A DNA stretch of 64,000 bases from Pseudonocardia benzenivorans CB1190 (lineage in GTDB: Bacteria; Actinomycetota; Actinomycetes; Mycobacteriales; Pseudonocardiaceae): NCBI RefSeq assembly GCF_000196675.2, contig NC_015312.1, positions 5,162,501 to 5,226,500 on the forward strand, in the 5' to 3' direction. A program made the position numbers and the translations under genes. Positions 33,287 through 41,709 of the stretch are shown here, piece after piece (the first letter of the stretch is position 1; the number at the start of each line of letters is the position of its first letter). The notes under the pieces were generated by a model that worked only from the letters and a program-made list of their open reading frames with translations, had not been told where the DNA came from and made no database searches.

Positions 33287-35641
33287 TCATTCCCACCGCC
33301 AGTCGGCGATCTCCGGGTCGTCCTCGCCGTGCTCGCGGGTGTACGCGCGGGCGGCGAGCCGACGGTCGGCCATGTCCTGGCGAAGAGTGGCGGCCCGGCT
33401 GCCGAGCGTCGGCACCCGGTCGATCACATCCATCACCAGGTGGAAGCGATCGAGGTCGTTGAGCATGACCATGTCGAACGGCGTCGTGGTGGTGCCCTCC
33501 TCCTTGTAGCCGCGCACGTGGAGGTTGTGGTGGCCGTTGCGGGAGTACGTCAGGCGGTGGATCAGCCACGGGTAGCCGTGGAAGGCGAAGATCACCGGTT
33601 TGTCCACGGTGAACAGCGCGTCGAACTCCCGGTCGGACAGACCGTGCGGGTGCTCGCGGTCGGGCTGCAGCCGCATCAGGTCCACGATGTTGATCACCCG
33701 CACCCTCAGCTCGGGTAGATGCTCGCGCAGCAGCGCGGCCGCGGCGAGCGTCTCCAGCGTGGGGATGTCGCCGCAGCAGGCCAGCACGACATCCGGGTCG
33801 TCGGCACCGTCCGCCACCGGTGTGGACGCCCATTCCCAGATGCCGAGCCCGCGGGTGCAGTGCGCGATGGCCTCGTCCGTCGACAGGTACGTCAGCTGCG
33901 GCTGCTTGCCGGCCACGATCACGTTGACGTAGTGGCGACTGCGCAGGCAGTGGTCCGCGACGGAGAGCAGGGTGTTGGTGTCCGGGGGCAGGTAGACGCG
34001 GGTGATCTCCGCCTTCTTGTTCACCACGTGGTCGAGGAAGCCCGGGTCCTGGTGGGAGAAACCGTTGTGGTCCTGACGCCAGACATGGCTGGACAGGAGG
34101 TAGTTCAGCGACGCGATCGGGGGCCGCCACGGGATCGCGCGGGTGGTCTTGAGCCACTTGGCGTGCTGGTTGAGCATGGAGTCCACGATGTGGATGAACG
34201 CCTCGTAGCTGGTGAACAGCCCGTGCCGACCGGTGAGCAGGTAGCCCTCCAGCCAGCCCTGGCAGAGGTGCTCGGAGAGGATCTCCATGACCCGCCCGCC
34301 CGGGGCCAGGTGCTCGTCGCCCGGCTCCACGGCCGCGTTCCAGGCCCGGTCGGTCACGTCGAAGACCGCCTGCAGCCGGTTCGACGCGACCTCGTCGGGC
34401 CCGAAGAGCCGGAACCGGTCGGGGTTGCGGCGCACCACCTCCCGCAGAAACTCACCGAGCACGCGCGTGGCCTCGCTCATCTCGACGGCGGGCTTGTCCA
34501 CGGGCACGGCGAAGGAGCGGAAGTCCGGCATCGCGAGGTCGCGCAGCACCACCCCGCCGTTGGTGTGCGGGTTCGCGCTCATCCGGCGCTCCCCGCGGGG
34601 CGCCAGGGCGCGGATCTCGTCGACGAGCCGCCCGTGCTCGTCGAACAACTCCTCGGGCCGGTAGCTGCGCATCCACTCCTCGAGCTGGGCGCGATGTCGC
34701 TCGTCGGTCCGGGTTCCGGCGAGGGGGACCTGGTGGGCGCGGAAGGTGCCCTCGACCGGCTTGCCGTCGACCTCCCGTGGCCCGGTCCAGCCCTTCGGCG
34801 TGCGCAGCACGATCATCGGCCACGCCGGGCGTCCGACCGGCGGGTCCGCCTTGATCGCCGCGATCTCGTCGAGCGCGGCGTCGAGCCTCGCGGCGAGCTC
34901 CTCGTGCACCGCCGAGTGGTCCGTGTCGCTGCCGGCGGTGACGAACCGGGGCGCGTATCCGTAGCCCCGCATCAGCGCGGCGAGCTCCGCTTCGGGGATC
35001 CGGGCCAGCACCGTCGGGTTCGCGATCTTGTAGCCGTTGAGGTGCAGGACCGGCAGCACGACGCCGTCCCGGCGCGGGTCGAGGAACTTGTTCGAGTGCC
35101 AGCTCGCCGCCAGCGGACCGGTCTCGGCCTCGCCGTCGCCCACGACGCACAGTGCCAGCAGGTCCGGGTTGTCGAACACGGCGCCGTAGGCGTGCACCAG
35201 CGCGTAGCCGAGCTCGCCGCCCTCGTGGATCGACCCCGGCGTCTCCGGGGCGACATGACTGGGCACCCCACCGGGGAAGGAGAACTGCCGGAACAGCGCA
35301 CGCAGCCCGTCGGCGTCCTCCCCGATGCCGGAGTAGACCTCGCTGTAGGTGCCTTCGAGGTAGGCGTTGGCCACCAGGCCCGGCCCGCCGTGCCCGGGCC
35401 CGGTCACGTAGAGCGCGTTCAGGTCCCGAGCCTTGATCACCCGGTTCATGTGCGCGTAGAGCAGGTTCAGCCCGGGCGTCGTTCCCCAGTGGCCGAGCAA
35501 CCGCGGCTTGACGTGCTCGGCGGCCAGCGGTTCGCGGAGCAACGGGTTGTCGAGCAGGTAGATCTGCCCCACGGACAGGTAGTTCGCCGCTCGCCACCAG
35601 GCGTCGAGCACGGTCAGGTCGTCGGACGAGGTCGAAGGCAC
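33287..35641 (-). CDS. xfp: xylulose-5-phosphate/fructose-6-phosphate phosphoketolase
   Basis: The GTG at 35641, nine bases after GGGAG, gives 784 residues, the usual family length; an upstream ATG would add a non-conserved extension. ThDP-enzyme signatures include GPGHGGPGLVANAYLEGTY, VVGDGEAETGPLAASWHSN (cofactor binding), and EDHNGFSHQDPG-like RQDHNGFSHQDPGFLDHVV. It cleaves sugar phosphates to acetyl phosphate, which the adjacent acetate kinase uses. A DosR-like box lies upstream at 35798-35811. Confidence 0.96.
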   Translation of the reverse strand: MPSTSSDDLTVLDAWWRAANYLSVGQIYLLDNPLLREPLAAEHVKPRLLGHWGTTPGLNLLYAHMNRVIKARDLNALYVTGPGHGGPGLVANAYLEGTYSEVYSGIGEDADGLRALFRQFSFPGGVPSHVAPETPGSIHEGGELGYALVHAYGAVFDNPDLLALCVVGDGEAETGPLAASWHSNKFLDPRRDGVVLPVLHLNGYKIANPTVLARIPEAELAALMRGYGYAPRFVTAGSDTDHSAVHEELAARLDAALDEIAAIKADPPVGRPAWPMIVLRTPKGWTGPREVDGKPVEGTFRAHQVPLAGTRTDERHRAQLEEWMRSYRPEELFDEHGRLVDEIRALAPRGERRMSANPHTNGGVVLRDLAMPDFRSFAVPVDKPAVEMSEATRVLGEFLREVVRRNPDRFRLFGPDEVASNRLQAVFDVTDRAWNAAVEPGDEHLAPGGRVMEILSEHLCQGWLEGYLLTGRHGLFTSYEAFIHIVDSMLNQHAKWLKTTRAIPWRPPIASLNYLLSSHVWRQDHNGFSHQDPGFLDHVVNKKAEITRVYLPPDTNTLLSVADHCLRSRHYVNVIVAGKQPQLTYLSTDEAIAHCTRGLGIWEWASTPVADGADDPDVVLACCGDIPTLETLAAAALLREHLPELRVRVINIVDLMRLQPDREHPHGLSDREFDALFTVDKPVIFAFHGYPWLIHRLTYSRNGHHNLHVRGYKEEGTTTTPFDMVMLNDLDRFHLVMDVIDRVPTLGSRAATLRQDMADRRLAARAYTREHGEDDPEIADWRWE

Positions 35642-35797
35642 TACACGGCTCCCGTTCTCTCGGTCTCGTCGGTTACAGCGGTGGGCGGGGTGGGCAAGCG
35701 CGTCCTGGATCGCCCGGACGACCACGAAGTCGAGCGGCATACGTGTGTACCCGGTGATCCTCGGCGGAACCGCCGTCAGGGGCCAGGGCCCTCCTGT

Positions 35798-35811
35798 CGG
35801 CCGAGGGTCCC
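35798..35811 (-). promoter_or_regulatory. DosR-like box upstream of phosphoketolase
   Basis: On the gene strand the site reads GGGACCCTCGGCCG, matching the GGGAC-N4-GTCCC pattern at 8 of 10 defined positions with exact spacing. It is about 160 bp from the phosphoketolase start. A second weaker GC palindrome (GGGGCCAGGGCCCT) lies at 35779-35792. Confidence 0.4.
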
Positions 35812-35854
35812 GACGCAACCGGTGGCAGCGCGCCTGCGCCGATGCGCGCGTCCG

Positions 35855-37396
35855 TCAGCGCACCCGGATCACCGGGCAGGGCGCGAAGGCGAGCAGACCC
35901 TGCAACACCGAGGCCTGCGTCGTGCCCGTCGCCGCGTGCTCACGATGGCCCACGACCACCGCCCGAGCCCCCCGCGCCTGGTGCAGCAACGTCGACAGCG
36001 CCGGTTCCTCGCCGAGCTCGGTGCCGACCGACAACCCTTGCACGCGCTGCCGCACCCGCTCGGCCTCCGCGTCCAGCAGCCGCCGCGCCGCGGCCTGCTC
36101 TTCACCCCGGTGCTCACCGTCGAGGTGCAGACGACCGTCCGGGTCGCGCCTCAGCTCGGTCCACGAGTGCACCAGCCTCACCGACGCCCCCCACCCGGCG
36201 GCCAGATCAGCAGCGAGGTCGGCCGCCGCGCGAGCGGGCGCCGACCCGTCCACCCCCACCACGACCGGGCCCTGCCGAGGCGCCGGCAACTCCACCGCCG
36301 CGCCACGCACCACCGCCAGCGGACACTCCACACCCTCGGCGAGCAACCGCGCCAACGGCCCCGTCATCCCCGGACCGGACCGCGCACCCGCGCTGCCGAG
36401 CACCAGCAGCCGCGCGCCGACCGCATGTGCGGCAAGCACCTCCGCCGGGGTACCCGTCACCATCACGCTGTCCACGTCGGACACCCCTGCCCGCTCGGCA
36501 TCCGCACACAGCTCCCGCAGCACCGCCGCGGCCGGGCTGTCACGGCCGTCCTCGGGCCGGACCGCGTGCACCAGCCGCAACCGCGCCCCGCATGCCGCCG
36601 CGACATCCCCCGCCCACCACACCGCCGCCCGCGCCGACGCACTCACATCGACCGCCACGACGACCGTGCCACCCCGAGCAGCCTCGTCGCCGACCGGCGC
36701 CCCGCCCGGCGCCCCGGCCGGGGAACCACCCGGCGGCGGCCCGTACGTCAACTCGTCGACCACCGAGACCACACCCTCGAGCCGGGCGACCAGCGCGACG
36801 GCCAGCTCCACGTCCGACCTCGTCGCGAGCCGACCCCGAAGCGTGACCACCCCGCCACGGACCCCGACCTCGACCTCCCCCGCCCCGACATGCAGGAAGT
36901 GCGCGAACACCTCGTCCACGACCTCCGCGCGCAGCTCCGCGTCGTCACGCAGGAACACCGCCAGGACATCCGAGCGTCCCAGCACCCCCACGACACGGCC
37001 CCCGACCTCGTCGAGCACCGGCAGCCAACCCACACTCCGGATCCGCATCCGCCGCGCCGCCTCCGCGACCGACGCATCCTGCAGGACATAGATCGCCGGC
37101 GTGCTCATCACGTCGGCCGCCGTGGTGGGCCGGTCGGTGCGGGCGTCGTGGACCGACCAGCCGGGCGCACCCAGCCGGTCCGGGTCACGCTGCTCGGCCC
37201 TGCGGACCAGGTCGGCCTCCGTCACCACACCGACCAGCACCCCGCCCTCGAGCACCGGCACCGCGCGGATCCCCCGCTCCACCAGTACCCGGGTCACCTC
37301 GTCGAACGAGGTGTCCGGCGCCACCGACACCACATCGGTCGTCATCACCTCACGCACCAGCGTGCGCCGCAGCACGCCCCGCGCCACGGCGGTCAC
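35855..37396 (-). CDS. CBS-CBS-BON-USP-USP multidomain protein
   Basis: This 513-residue protein joins four domain types. A CBS pair occupies residues about 10-145 (VREVMTTDVVSVAPDTSFDEV and AADVMSTPAIYVLQDASVAEAARRM). A BON domain follows (RAEVVDEVFAHFLHVGAGEVEV to VVSVVDEL, about 155-230). Two universal stress domains complete it (VVVAVDVSASARAAV from 245 and VVVGVDGSAPARAAADLA from 370). CBS pairs bind adenosine nucleotides and USP domains often bind ATP, so it may be an energy sensor. It is coupled to the USP gene upstream by four bases. The domain fusion is unusual in length. Confidence 0.92.
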   Translation of the reverse strand: MTAVARGVLRRTLVREVMTTDVVSVAPDTSFDEVTRVLVERGIRAVPVLEGGVLVGVVTEADLVRRAEQRDPDRLGAPGWSVHDARTDRPTTAADVMSTPAIYVLQDASVAEAARRMRIRSVGWLPVLDEVGGRVVGVLGRSDVLAVFLRDDAELRAEVVDEVFAHFLHVGAGEVEVGVRGGVVTLRGRLATRSDVELAVALVARLEGVVSVVDELTYGPPPGGSPAGAPGGAPVGDEAARGGTVVVAVDVSASARAAVWWAGDVAAACGARLRLVHAVRPEDGRDSPAAAVLRELCADAERAGVSDVDSVMVTGTPAEVLAAHAVGARLLVLGSAGARSGPGMTGPLARLLAEGVECPLAVVRGAAVELPAPRQGPVVVGVDGSAPARAAADLAADLAAGWGASVRLVHSWTELRRDPDGRLHLDGEHRGEEQAAARRLLDAEAERVRQRVQGLSVGTELGEEPALSTLLHQARGARAVVVGHREHAATGTTQASVLQGLLAFAPCPVIRVR

Positions 37397-38262
37397 GGCC
37401 GGACCACCGCGACGGGACAGTTCGCGCGACGCAGCAGGGCCTGGCTGACCGACCCGAGCAGCGTCCCGCGGACCGATCCACGGCCACGACTACCGACCAC
37501 GACGAGCTGTGCGGTCGCCGCGTGGTCGACCAGAACCGAAGCCGGGTCGTCCCGCACGATCAGCGGTTCGATGGCGACATCGGGATACTTCTCCGACCAG
37601 CCGGCCAGCCGCTCGGCGAGCACCTCGTGTTCGGTCGCCTCGATGGCGTCCCGGTCCCGGAGCGCCCAGTCGGCCGTGTCGACCGTCGAGTCGTTCCATA
37701 CGTGGACGGCGACCAGCCTGGCGCGACGGGCGGACGCGGTGGCGAAGGCGTAGGACAGCGCGGCCTCGCTCACCATCGAGCCGTCGACGCCCACGACCAC
37801 CGGACCGTTCGCCGTCGCAGTGCCCCGCACGACGACAACGGGGCATCGCGCCGAGGCCGCCACGGCCACCGCGACCGATCCGCTCAACAAACCCGACACA
37901 CGACCACGGCCGCGATGACCGACGACGACCAGCTGTGCGTCGGCGGACTCCTGGTGCAGGACCGCGGCCGGGGTGCCGCCACGCACCTGCGTCTGCACCT
38001 CCGGCGGGGATGCGGCGTCCTCGGCCAGGATGCGCGCGTCGGCGAGCCATCCTTCCGCCGTCGTCACGACCGCCTCGCGTACGTCCGGCGGCTCGAGCCC
38101 CGTGGCACCGATGCGGTGCGGCGTGACCCACTCGACCGCCGCGACGAGCCGCAGCGGCAGATGTGAGCGAGCCGCCTCGTCGGCGGCCCACCGCACGGCA
38201 TCCGACGCCGCCTCCGATCCGTCGACGCCGACCACGACGCTGCGCGCCCCCTGATCGCCCAC
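37393..38262 (-). CDS. tandem universal stress protein
   Basis: The GTG at 38262 follows GGGAGGAA and gives 289 residues. Two UspA-type domains are visible: SVVVGVDGSEAASDAVRWAADEA with LVVVGHRGRGRVSGLLSGSVA, and PVVVGVDGSMVSEAALSYAF with LVVVGSRGRGSVRGTLLGSVS. The G-2x-G-9x-G(S/T) ATP-binding motif is kept in both. It resembles Rv2005c/Rv1996-type proteins of the DosR regulon. Its stop overlaps the CBS-BON-USP gene start. Three further USP genes lie around it, so the proteins may work together. Confidence 0.93.
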   Translation of the reverse strand: MGDQGARSVVVGVDGSEAASDAVRWAADEAARSHLPLRLVAAVEWVTPHRIGATGLEPPDVREAVVTTAEGWLADARILAEDAASPPEVQTQVRGGTPAAVLHQESADAQLVVVGHRGRGRVSGLLSGSVAVAVAASARCPVVVVRGTATANGPVVVGVDGSMVSEAALSYAFATASARRARLVAVHVWNDSTVDTADWALRDRDAIEATEHEVLAERLAGWSEKYPDVAIEPLIVRDDPASVLVDHAATAQLVVVGSRGRGSVRGTLLGSVSQALLRRANCPVAVVRP

Positions 38263-38326
38263 GGTTCCTCCCCTCCCGAACGTCCCCAGAAGATGCCGTC
38301 TGCCGTCGCGGCCCGGCCACGGCTGT

Positions 38327-38341
38327 GGGTCACGGTGACCC
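38327..38341. promoter_or_regulatory. palindromic candidate operator
   Basis: GGGTCACGGTGACCC is a perfect palindrome with one central base. With the sister palindrome 24 bp away it lies 65 bp upstream of the USP start at 38262. It may bind a dimeric regulator of the USP-CBS operon. Confidence 0.5.
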
Positions 38342-38364
38342 CGGCCCGACGGCCCGGTGCAGCA

Positions 38365-38378
38365 GGGTCGAACGACCC
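38365..38378. promoter_or_regulatory. second palindromic candidate operator
   Basis: GGGTCGAACGACCC is a perfect 14-bp palindrome with the same GGGTC/GACCC arms as the site at 38327. The tandem arrangement upstream of a stress operon suggests a regulator-binding pair. Confidence 0.5.
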
Positions 38379-38546
38379 GCGGGCTCGGCTTCCGATGAGG
38401 GTGGACCCCCACGCACCACCCGGCGCGCCCTCCATCACGAGCAGCCAGGTCGTGGGCGCAGAGCCGCGTGGCCCGTCGAGCGGGCCGGGCGGCTCGTCCC
38501 GGGGAGGCCGGAGGTACGCGGACCAGCCGGTACCAGCGGGAGCCGG

Positions 38547-38636
38547 TCAGAACGACGGCACCCGCAGCGGTCCGCCCGAGTCCGGCGGAACGGACACGAC
38601 GACGGTGGACATCACGTCACGGACGAGAGCGCACAC
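38547..38636 (-). pseudogene. remnant of a CBS-domain gene start
   Basis: A 29-residue frame reads VCALVRDVMSTVVVSVPPDSG, closely resembling the beginning of CBS-domain proteins; compare VREVMTTDVVSVAPDTS in the fusion gene at 35855-37396. It stops a few residues later. It lies just downstream of a USP gene on the same strand, so it could be the left-over start of a lost CBS protein. Confidence 0.4.
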
Positions 38637-38672
38637 GCTCGCCTGACCGCCTCGTCCGGGCGGTGTGCGCCA

Positions 38673-39578
38673 TCACGGCCGGCCTCCTGCTCCGGCGCCA
38701 GGTGCGGGGACGACGACGACCGGGCAGTGCGCGTGGTGCACCAGCGCCCGGCTGACCGAGCCGAGCAGGAACCCGCGGATCGCACCGCGACCCCGGCTGC
38801 CGACGACGACCTCCCGGGCGTTCTCCGAGAGCCGTGTGAGGGCACCGGCGGCACCGTCACGGACGAACACCCGGCGAACGGGAACCTCCGGAAACTCCTT
38901 CTCCCACGGCGCGACCCACCCTGCGACCAGCTCGTCGCACGCCGACTCGACGAGCGACCAGTCCAGCAGCGGGAGCGCGAGCGGGTCGAGCTTCGTCGCG
39001 TTCCAGGCATGCACCACCACGAGCGCACTGCCGTGCGCGGCGGCATCGGTGAACGCGAGTCGCAGGATGTCGTCGCGGTCCGCGGAATCGTCCACACCGA
39101 CCACGACCGGTGCGTCGCCCGCCGCGGCCGCATCCCGCACGACCGCGACCGGGCAGTGGGAGCGCCCGGCCAGTGCCAGCGCGACCGAACCGAGCAGCAG
39201 CTCGTCGAACCCCCCGGTACCCCGGGCACCCACGACGACCAGCGAGGCACCCTGCGACTCCCGCTCGAGCGCCGCCGCCGCGGCGCCACCGACGACCTCG
39301 GTGCTCAGCTCCAGCTCCGGCCGCAGCGCCGCGACCTGCGAGGCGGCCGTTTCCAGGTGCCCGCGCGCCTGGGTGACGAGGACGTCGCGCAGGTGGTCCT
39401 CCCCCAGCGCGGGCAACCCGATCGCGCGGTAGGTCGTCCACTCGACCGCGGCGACCAGCCGCAGGCTCGTACCGTGGACCGCGGCTTCCTCCGCGGCCCG
39501 CTCCACCGCGGCCAGCGCCGCGGACGAGCCGTCCACCCCGGCGACGACGGGTCGTTGCCACTGGACCGGGGCGCTCAC
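38673..39578 (-). CDS. tandem universal stress protein
   Basis: A 301-residue protein with two UspA-type domains (PVVAGVDGSSAALAAVERAAEEA with SLVVVGARGTGGFDELLLGSVA, and PVVVGVDDSADRDDILRLAF with EVVVGSRGRGAIRGFLLGSVS). The ATP-binding motifs are kept. It overlaps the upstream USP gene by four bases, forming a two-gene operon. It ends PVVVVPAPGAGAGGRP, a short extra tail. It probably acts in stress or dormancy signalling. Confidence 0.93.
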   Translation of the reverse strand: MSAPVQWQRPVVAGVDGSSAALAAVERAAEEAAVHGTSLRLVAAVEWTTYRAIGLPALGEDHLRDVLVTQARGHLETAASQVAALRPELELSTEVVGGAAAAALERESQGASLVVVGARGTGGFDELLLGSVALALAGRSHCPVAVVRDAAAAGDAPVVVGVDDSADRDDILRLAFTDAAAHGSALVVVHAWNATKLDPLALPLLDWSLVESACDELVAGWVAPWEKEFPEVPVRRVFVRDGAAGALTRLSENAREVVVGSRGRGAIRGFLLGSVSRALVHHAHCPVVVVPAPGAGAGGRP

Positions 39579-40459
39579 GACGCGTCCTCACGCACGACCG
39601 CGACCGGGCACGACGCGTGCCGCAGCAGCGCCTGGCCGACCGAGCCGAGCAACGCCCCGCGCAGCGCGCCGCGACCGCGGCTGCCGACGACCACGAGCTG
39701 GGCACCGACCGACATCTCCACCAGCGTCGCCGCCGCGTTGTCACGCACGACCCGCCGCCCCACCTCGACGTCGGGGAACTTCTCCCCCCAGCCGGCCAGG
39801 CGTTCGGCGAGCACCTCCTCGGCACCGATCGCGAGAGCGGCCCAGTCGACCGCGGGCGCGGCGATCGGGTCGATCATCGCGTCGCTCCAGACGTGGACGG
39901 CCAACAGCGGAACCCGACGTGCCGAGGCCTGCGCGAACGCGAACGCCAGCGCGGGCTCGCTGTGCGGGCTGCCGTCGACGCCGACGACGACGGGCAGGTG
40001 CCCCGTCGAACCCACGGTCCCGCGCACGACCACCACCGGGCATCCCGCCGCCGCGGCGACCGAGATCGTGACCGATCCGGCGAGCAGCCCGGCGAACCCA
40101 CCCAACCCCCGACAGCCCAGTACCAGCAGCGCAGCCTCGCGCGAACGCGCGAGCAGGGTCGGCGTCGGGGTGCCGGTCGCCACCTCGGTGCGCACCTCGA
40201 CCTCCGGCGCGATCCGGCGGGCCTCGGCAGCGGCCTCGGCGAGGGCGTCCTCGGCCGCCTCGACGAGCACCCGACGTAACCGTTCCTGGCCGAGCGTGGT
40301 CATTCCCATCGGCGACGGGACAGCCCACTGGGCCGCGGTGACCAGGCGCAGCTCCGCCCCCCGACCGGCTGTCTCTGCAGCGGCCCACCGCACGGCGTCC
40401 AGCGCCGCGCTCGACCCGTCGACCCCGACGACGACGGCACGGCCCGGTCCAGCACCCAT
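39575..40459 (-). CDS. tandem universal stress protein
   Basis: The ATG at 40459 follows AAGGAGGACCG and gives 294 residues. Two USP domains are present: AVVVGVDGSSAALDAVRWAAAE with LLVLGCRGLGGFAGLLAGSVT, and PVVVGVDGSPHSEPALAFAF with LVVVGSRGRGALRGALLGSVG. The protein is about as close to the USPs at 37393 and 38673 as they are to each other, so this is a local tandem expansion. Its promoter faces that of GAPDH, and a DosR-like box at 40599-40612 lies between them. Confidence 0.93.
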   Translation of the reverse strand: MGAGPGRAVVVGVDGSSAALDAVRWAAAETAGRGAELRLVTAAQWAVPSPMGMTTLGQERLRRVLVEAAEDALAEAAAEARRIAPEVEVRTEVATGTPTPTLLARSREAALLVLGCRGLGGFAGLLAGSVTISVAAAAGCPVVVVRGTVGSTGHLPVVVGVDGSPHSEPALAFAFAQASARRVPLLAVHVWSDAMIDPIAAPAVDWAALAIGAEEVLAERLAGWGEKFPDVEVGRRVVRDNAAATLVEMSVGAQLVVVGSRGRGALRGALLGSVGQALLRHASCPVAVVREDAS

Positions 40460-40598
40460 CGGTCCTCCTTGATCCGTCCTGCCATCACCATGGCGACCGA
40501 TCGTGACGGCGCTGAGCCGCCATCCGTCCCGTGCGGAGGGGCCGGACGGCCCCAATCGCCGGTGGCATCACCCACCGGCGGGCCGGCAGGAGCGCTCA

Positions 40599-40612
40599 GG
40601 GACCTTGGGCCC
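40599..40612 (+). promoter_or_regulatory. DosR-like box between divergent USP and GAPDH operons
   Basis: GGGACCTTGGGCCC matches GGGAC-N4-GTCCC at 9 of 10 defined bases with exact spacing. It lies 81 bp upstream of the GAPDH start and 140 bp upstream of the USP start. The symmetric site could serve both directions. Confidence 0.5.
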
Positions 40613-40692
40613 GCCGATCACCGTCCGCGGGGCCCTGCCGATCGCCGGAGGCGCAGCGGACGGTGGAGCTCCGGGACGACGGGAGGAGCGAG

Positions 40693-41709
40693 ATGCGCAC
40701 ACGCGTCGGGGTCAACGGGATGGGACGGATCGGCCGGGCACTGTTCCGGATCGCGGAGGACCGCGCCGGCTGTTCCTTCGAGATCGTCGCGGCCAACGAC
40801 GTGGCCGGCGCCGAGCAGGTCGCGGGCCTCCTGACGCGCGACTCCACGTACGGCCGATGGGACAAGCGGATCGAGCTGTCCCACGGCTACCTGTCCGTCG
40901 ACGATCGCGCCGTGCGCGTGACGCAGTGGCAGGACCCGACGGATGTCGACTGGTCCGAGGACGGCGTGGAGATCGTCGTCGACGCGACCGGCCGGTTCCG
41001 CACCCGCGACGCGGCCGCGGCGCACCTGAGCTCCGGCGTCCGCAAGGTCGTGCTGACCGCGCCGGGCTCGGGGATGGACGCCACCATCGTCATGGGCGTC
41101 AACGACAGCGACTACGAAGCGACGCGCGACCACGTGCTCTCGGCGGCATCCTGCACGACGAACTGCGCGGCGCCGATGGCATACGTCCTCGACCAGGCGT
41201 TCGGGATCGAGGAGGGGCTGTTGACCACCGTGCACAGCTACACCGCCGACCAGAACCTCGTCGACGGTCCGCACCACGACCCCCGACGGGCCCGATCCGC
41301 GGCGGTCAACATCATTCCGACAGGGACCGGAGCCGCCAGGGCCATCGGCGCGGTCCTGCCCAGGCTGGCCGGCCGTCTGGACGGGCTGTCCCTGCGAGTG
41401 CCCGTCGAGGACGTCTCGCTGGTCGATCTCACTGTTCGGCTCTCGACGCCGGTCACGGCGGCCCAGGTGAACCACGCGTTCGTCACGGCGGCCGACGGCG
41501 CCCTCAAGGGGGTGCTCCGGTGCACGACGGAACCGATCGTCTCCCGCGACGTCGTCGGCGAGCGCGCGTCCTGCCTGATGGATCTCGGTCTGACCCGCGT
41601 CGTCGAGGGCCTGGTGAAGGTCTTCGGGTGGTACGACAACGAGTGGGGCTACGCCGAGCGCGTCGCGGACCTGCTCGGGCTGGTCGCACGCACGCTGCCC
41701 GACGAATGA
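40693..41709 (+). CDS. gap: glyceraldehyde-3-phosphate dehydrogenase, type I
   Basis: The ATG at 40693 follows GGGAGGAGCG and gives 338 residues. The NAD-binding motif is VGVNGMGRIGRALFRI, the catalytic Cys lies in SAASCTTNC and the active-site His region is TTVHSYTADQNLVDGPHHD. It converts glyceraldehyde 3-phosphate to 1,3-bisphosphoglycerate. Its placement among stress genes, away from pgk and tpi, suggests a second, stress-related isozyme rather than the housekeeping copy. It is coupled to the kinase gene downstream (ATGA). Confidence 0.94.
   Translation: MRTRVGVNGMGRIGRALFRIAEDRAGCSFEIVAANDVAGAEQVAGLLTRDSTYGRWDKRIELSHGYLSVDDRAVRVTQWQDPTDVDWSEDGVEIVVDATGRFRTRDAAAAHLSSGVRKVVLTAPGSGMDATIVMGVNDSDYEATRDHVLSAASCTTNCAAPMAYVLDQAFGIEEGLLTTVHSYTADQNLVDGPHHDPRRARSAAVNIIPTGTGAARAIGAVLPRLAGRLDGLSLRVPVEDVSLVDLTVRLSTPVTAAQVNHAFVTAADGALKGVLRCTTEPIVSRDVVGERASCLMDLGLTRVVEGLVKVFGWYDNEWGYAERVADLLGLVARTLPDE

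Larger units (their letters stand above)
38263..38672. other. intergenic region with palindromes and a CBS remnant
   Basis: 410 bp upstream of a USP operon. It holds two perfect palindromes, GGGTCACGGTGACCC at 38327-38341 and GGGTCGAACGACCC at 38365-38378, which share GGGTC/GACCC arms. A short minus-strand frame at 38547-38636 resembles a CBS-domain start. No full gene is supported. Confidence 0.55.

Noticed and set aside
33719..37753. A 1344-codon open frame antisense to phosphoketolase and the CBS-BON-USP gene
   Set aside because: It is antisense to clearly conserved proteins, is rich in Arg, Pro and His, and has no domain; high GC makes such frames common.
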